Assembly: GCA_947585595.1 (NCBI GenBank)
Contig: CANPXB010000012.1
Coordinates: forward strand, 1 to 41,110
From: an uncultured Bacilli bacterium
GTDB lineage: Bacteria; Bacillota_I; Bacilli_A; RF39; UBA660
DNA length: 41,110 bases
Direction: 5' to 3'
Under the pieces are notes generated by a model. The model was given only the letters and a program-made list of their open reading frames with translations. It was not told the DNA's origin and ran no database searches. Shown here in pieces: positions 40,932 to 41,110 of this stretch. The first letter of the stretch is position 1. The number at the start of each line of letters is the position of its first letter. Made by a program: the position numbers and the translations under genes.

Positions 40932-40960
40932 AGAAATTCATATATATGAGTTTCTTTTTT
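40932..40960 (+). terminator. Rho-independent terminator of the island operon
   Basis: AGAAATTCAT / ATGAGTTTCT (40932-40941 with 40946-40955, one G-T pair) followed by a T run. Confidence 0.7.
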
Positions 40961-40989
40961 AGTGTCTAAATAGTTTTTTTGTCATAGAT

Positions 40990-40995
40990 TATAAT
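40990..40995 (+). promoter_or_regulatory. -10 box of the disrupted amidase gene
   Basis: TATAAT, then GAGGTG at 40996-41001 and an ATG 6 bases later. These expression signals remain intact although the gene is broken. Confidence 0.45.
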
Positions 40996-41007
40996 GAGGT
41001 GAAGACT

Positions 41008-41110
41008 ATGAAGAAGGTTGTAATAGATAGTGGGCATGGAGGTATCGGTTAAATCCAAAAATAGAAGAAATGACTATTTTGGTAAGTAAATACAAGAGTT
41101 TAAGGTACTT
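41008..41110 (+). pseudogene. Disrupted N-acetylmuramoyl-L-alanine amidase, 5' remnant at the island border
   Basis: The first 12 codons read MKKVVIDSGHGG, the start of an Amidase_3 enzyme with its first zinc-binding His. After that, the frame gives Ile-Gly and a TAA at 41050-41052. A shift of one base opens a frame to the end of the window (RLNPKIEEMTILVSKYK) that is not amidase-like. So the gene is cut by a deletion or insertion just after codon 12. The right copy of the 33-bp repeat lies in the unrelated part. It may also be an assembly join near a contig end. Confidence 0.6.
41072..41104 (+). repeat. Right copy of the imperfect 33-bp direct repeat
   Basis: Matches 34184-34216: the first 15 bases are identical and 28 of 33 overall by my count. 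Together the two copies bracket the eight-gene operon and the amidase remnant. Confidence 0.5.

Noticed and set aside
1-41110. Genetic code 4 (TGA as Trp), considered because TGA stops are so rare
   Set aside because: All recognised genes keep normal length with TGG for Trp, and no frame needs TGA read-through. The single TGA stop is only two codons from a TAA, so it does not decide the matter by itself.

Overview
The window is an AT-rich, densely packed chromosomal segment of a peptidoglycan-bearing member of the Firmicutes (Bacilli). It is probably an uncultured, gut-type lineage close to the Erysipelotrichia/Mollicutes border. Evidence seen in sequence: the gene order ecfA1-ecfA2-ecfT-truA-rplM-rpsI typical of Firmicutes, short intergenic spaces filled by terminator hairpins and promoters, GAGGTGA-type ribosome binding sites, sortase substrates and WXG100 proteins. 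Of the 46 genes whose stop codon is present and intact, I count 28 TAA, 17 TAG and only one TGA. The standard code fits. The genus is inference. There are no rRNA, tRNA, CRISPR or IS elements.

Layout. 1-182: 3' end of mntP. 0.3-2.7 kb: two tandem membrane-anchored XRE regulators. 2.8-4.3 kb: orphan nrdG and a GtrB/DPM1-like glycosyltransferase. 4.4-8.5 kb: the housekeeping ECF transporter block, truA, and rplM-rpsI behind a structured leader. Both ECF ATPases in this block have lost their catalytic motifs. 8.6-15.7 kb: surface proteins, including a tandem duplication of a two-gene unit (LPXTG-type protein plus a large protein with InlB B-repeats), each copy with its own promoter and terminator. 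15.7-20.8 kb: cwlD-like amidase, a zinc phospholipase-C-like protein on the minus strand, an Abi_2/HEPN protein, an HtrA protease and rimO.

20.9-27.8 kb: a cluster of seven proteins with WXG100-like architecture. Three of them carry peptidoglycan hydrolase domains (SleB type, phage-tail-lysozyme type, NlpC/P60-like), and four are small helical proteins. An LRR/transglutaminase-like pseudoenzyme follows. No type VII secretion machinery gene is in view. 27.9-32.6 kb: a seven-gene operon with PnuC, a nucleoside deoxyribosyltransferase-like protein, a radical SAM enzyme, a CYTH-kinase fusion, a zinc-PLC-like protein, an NrtR-like NUDIX/winged-helix regulator and an ITPase. A palindrome overlies the operon promoter. 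The simplest reading is nicotinamide riboside/nucleoside salvage under NrtR control. 32.6-34.2 kb: an NPTTG-anchored surface protein divergent from a class B sortase.

34.3-40.9 kb: an eight-gene operon that looks like an accessory island. It encodes a VUT-family (queuosine precursor) transporter, two GT-A glycosyltransferase-like proteins, an extended QueC-like PP-loop enzyme, a histidine phosphatase, a DUF6270/SGNH-like protein, a P-loop kinase and a radical SAM protein. An imperfect 33-bp direct repeat brackets it, and a disrupted amidase gene with intact expression signals lies at its right border. This operon is the best candidate for an undescribed system: possibly a pathway that makes or attaches a deazapurine-like or other nitrogenous modification to a glycan or nucleoside.
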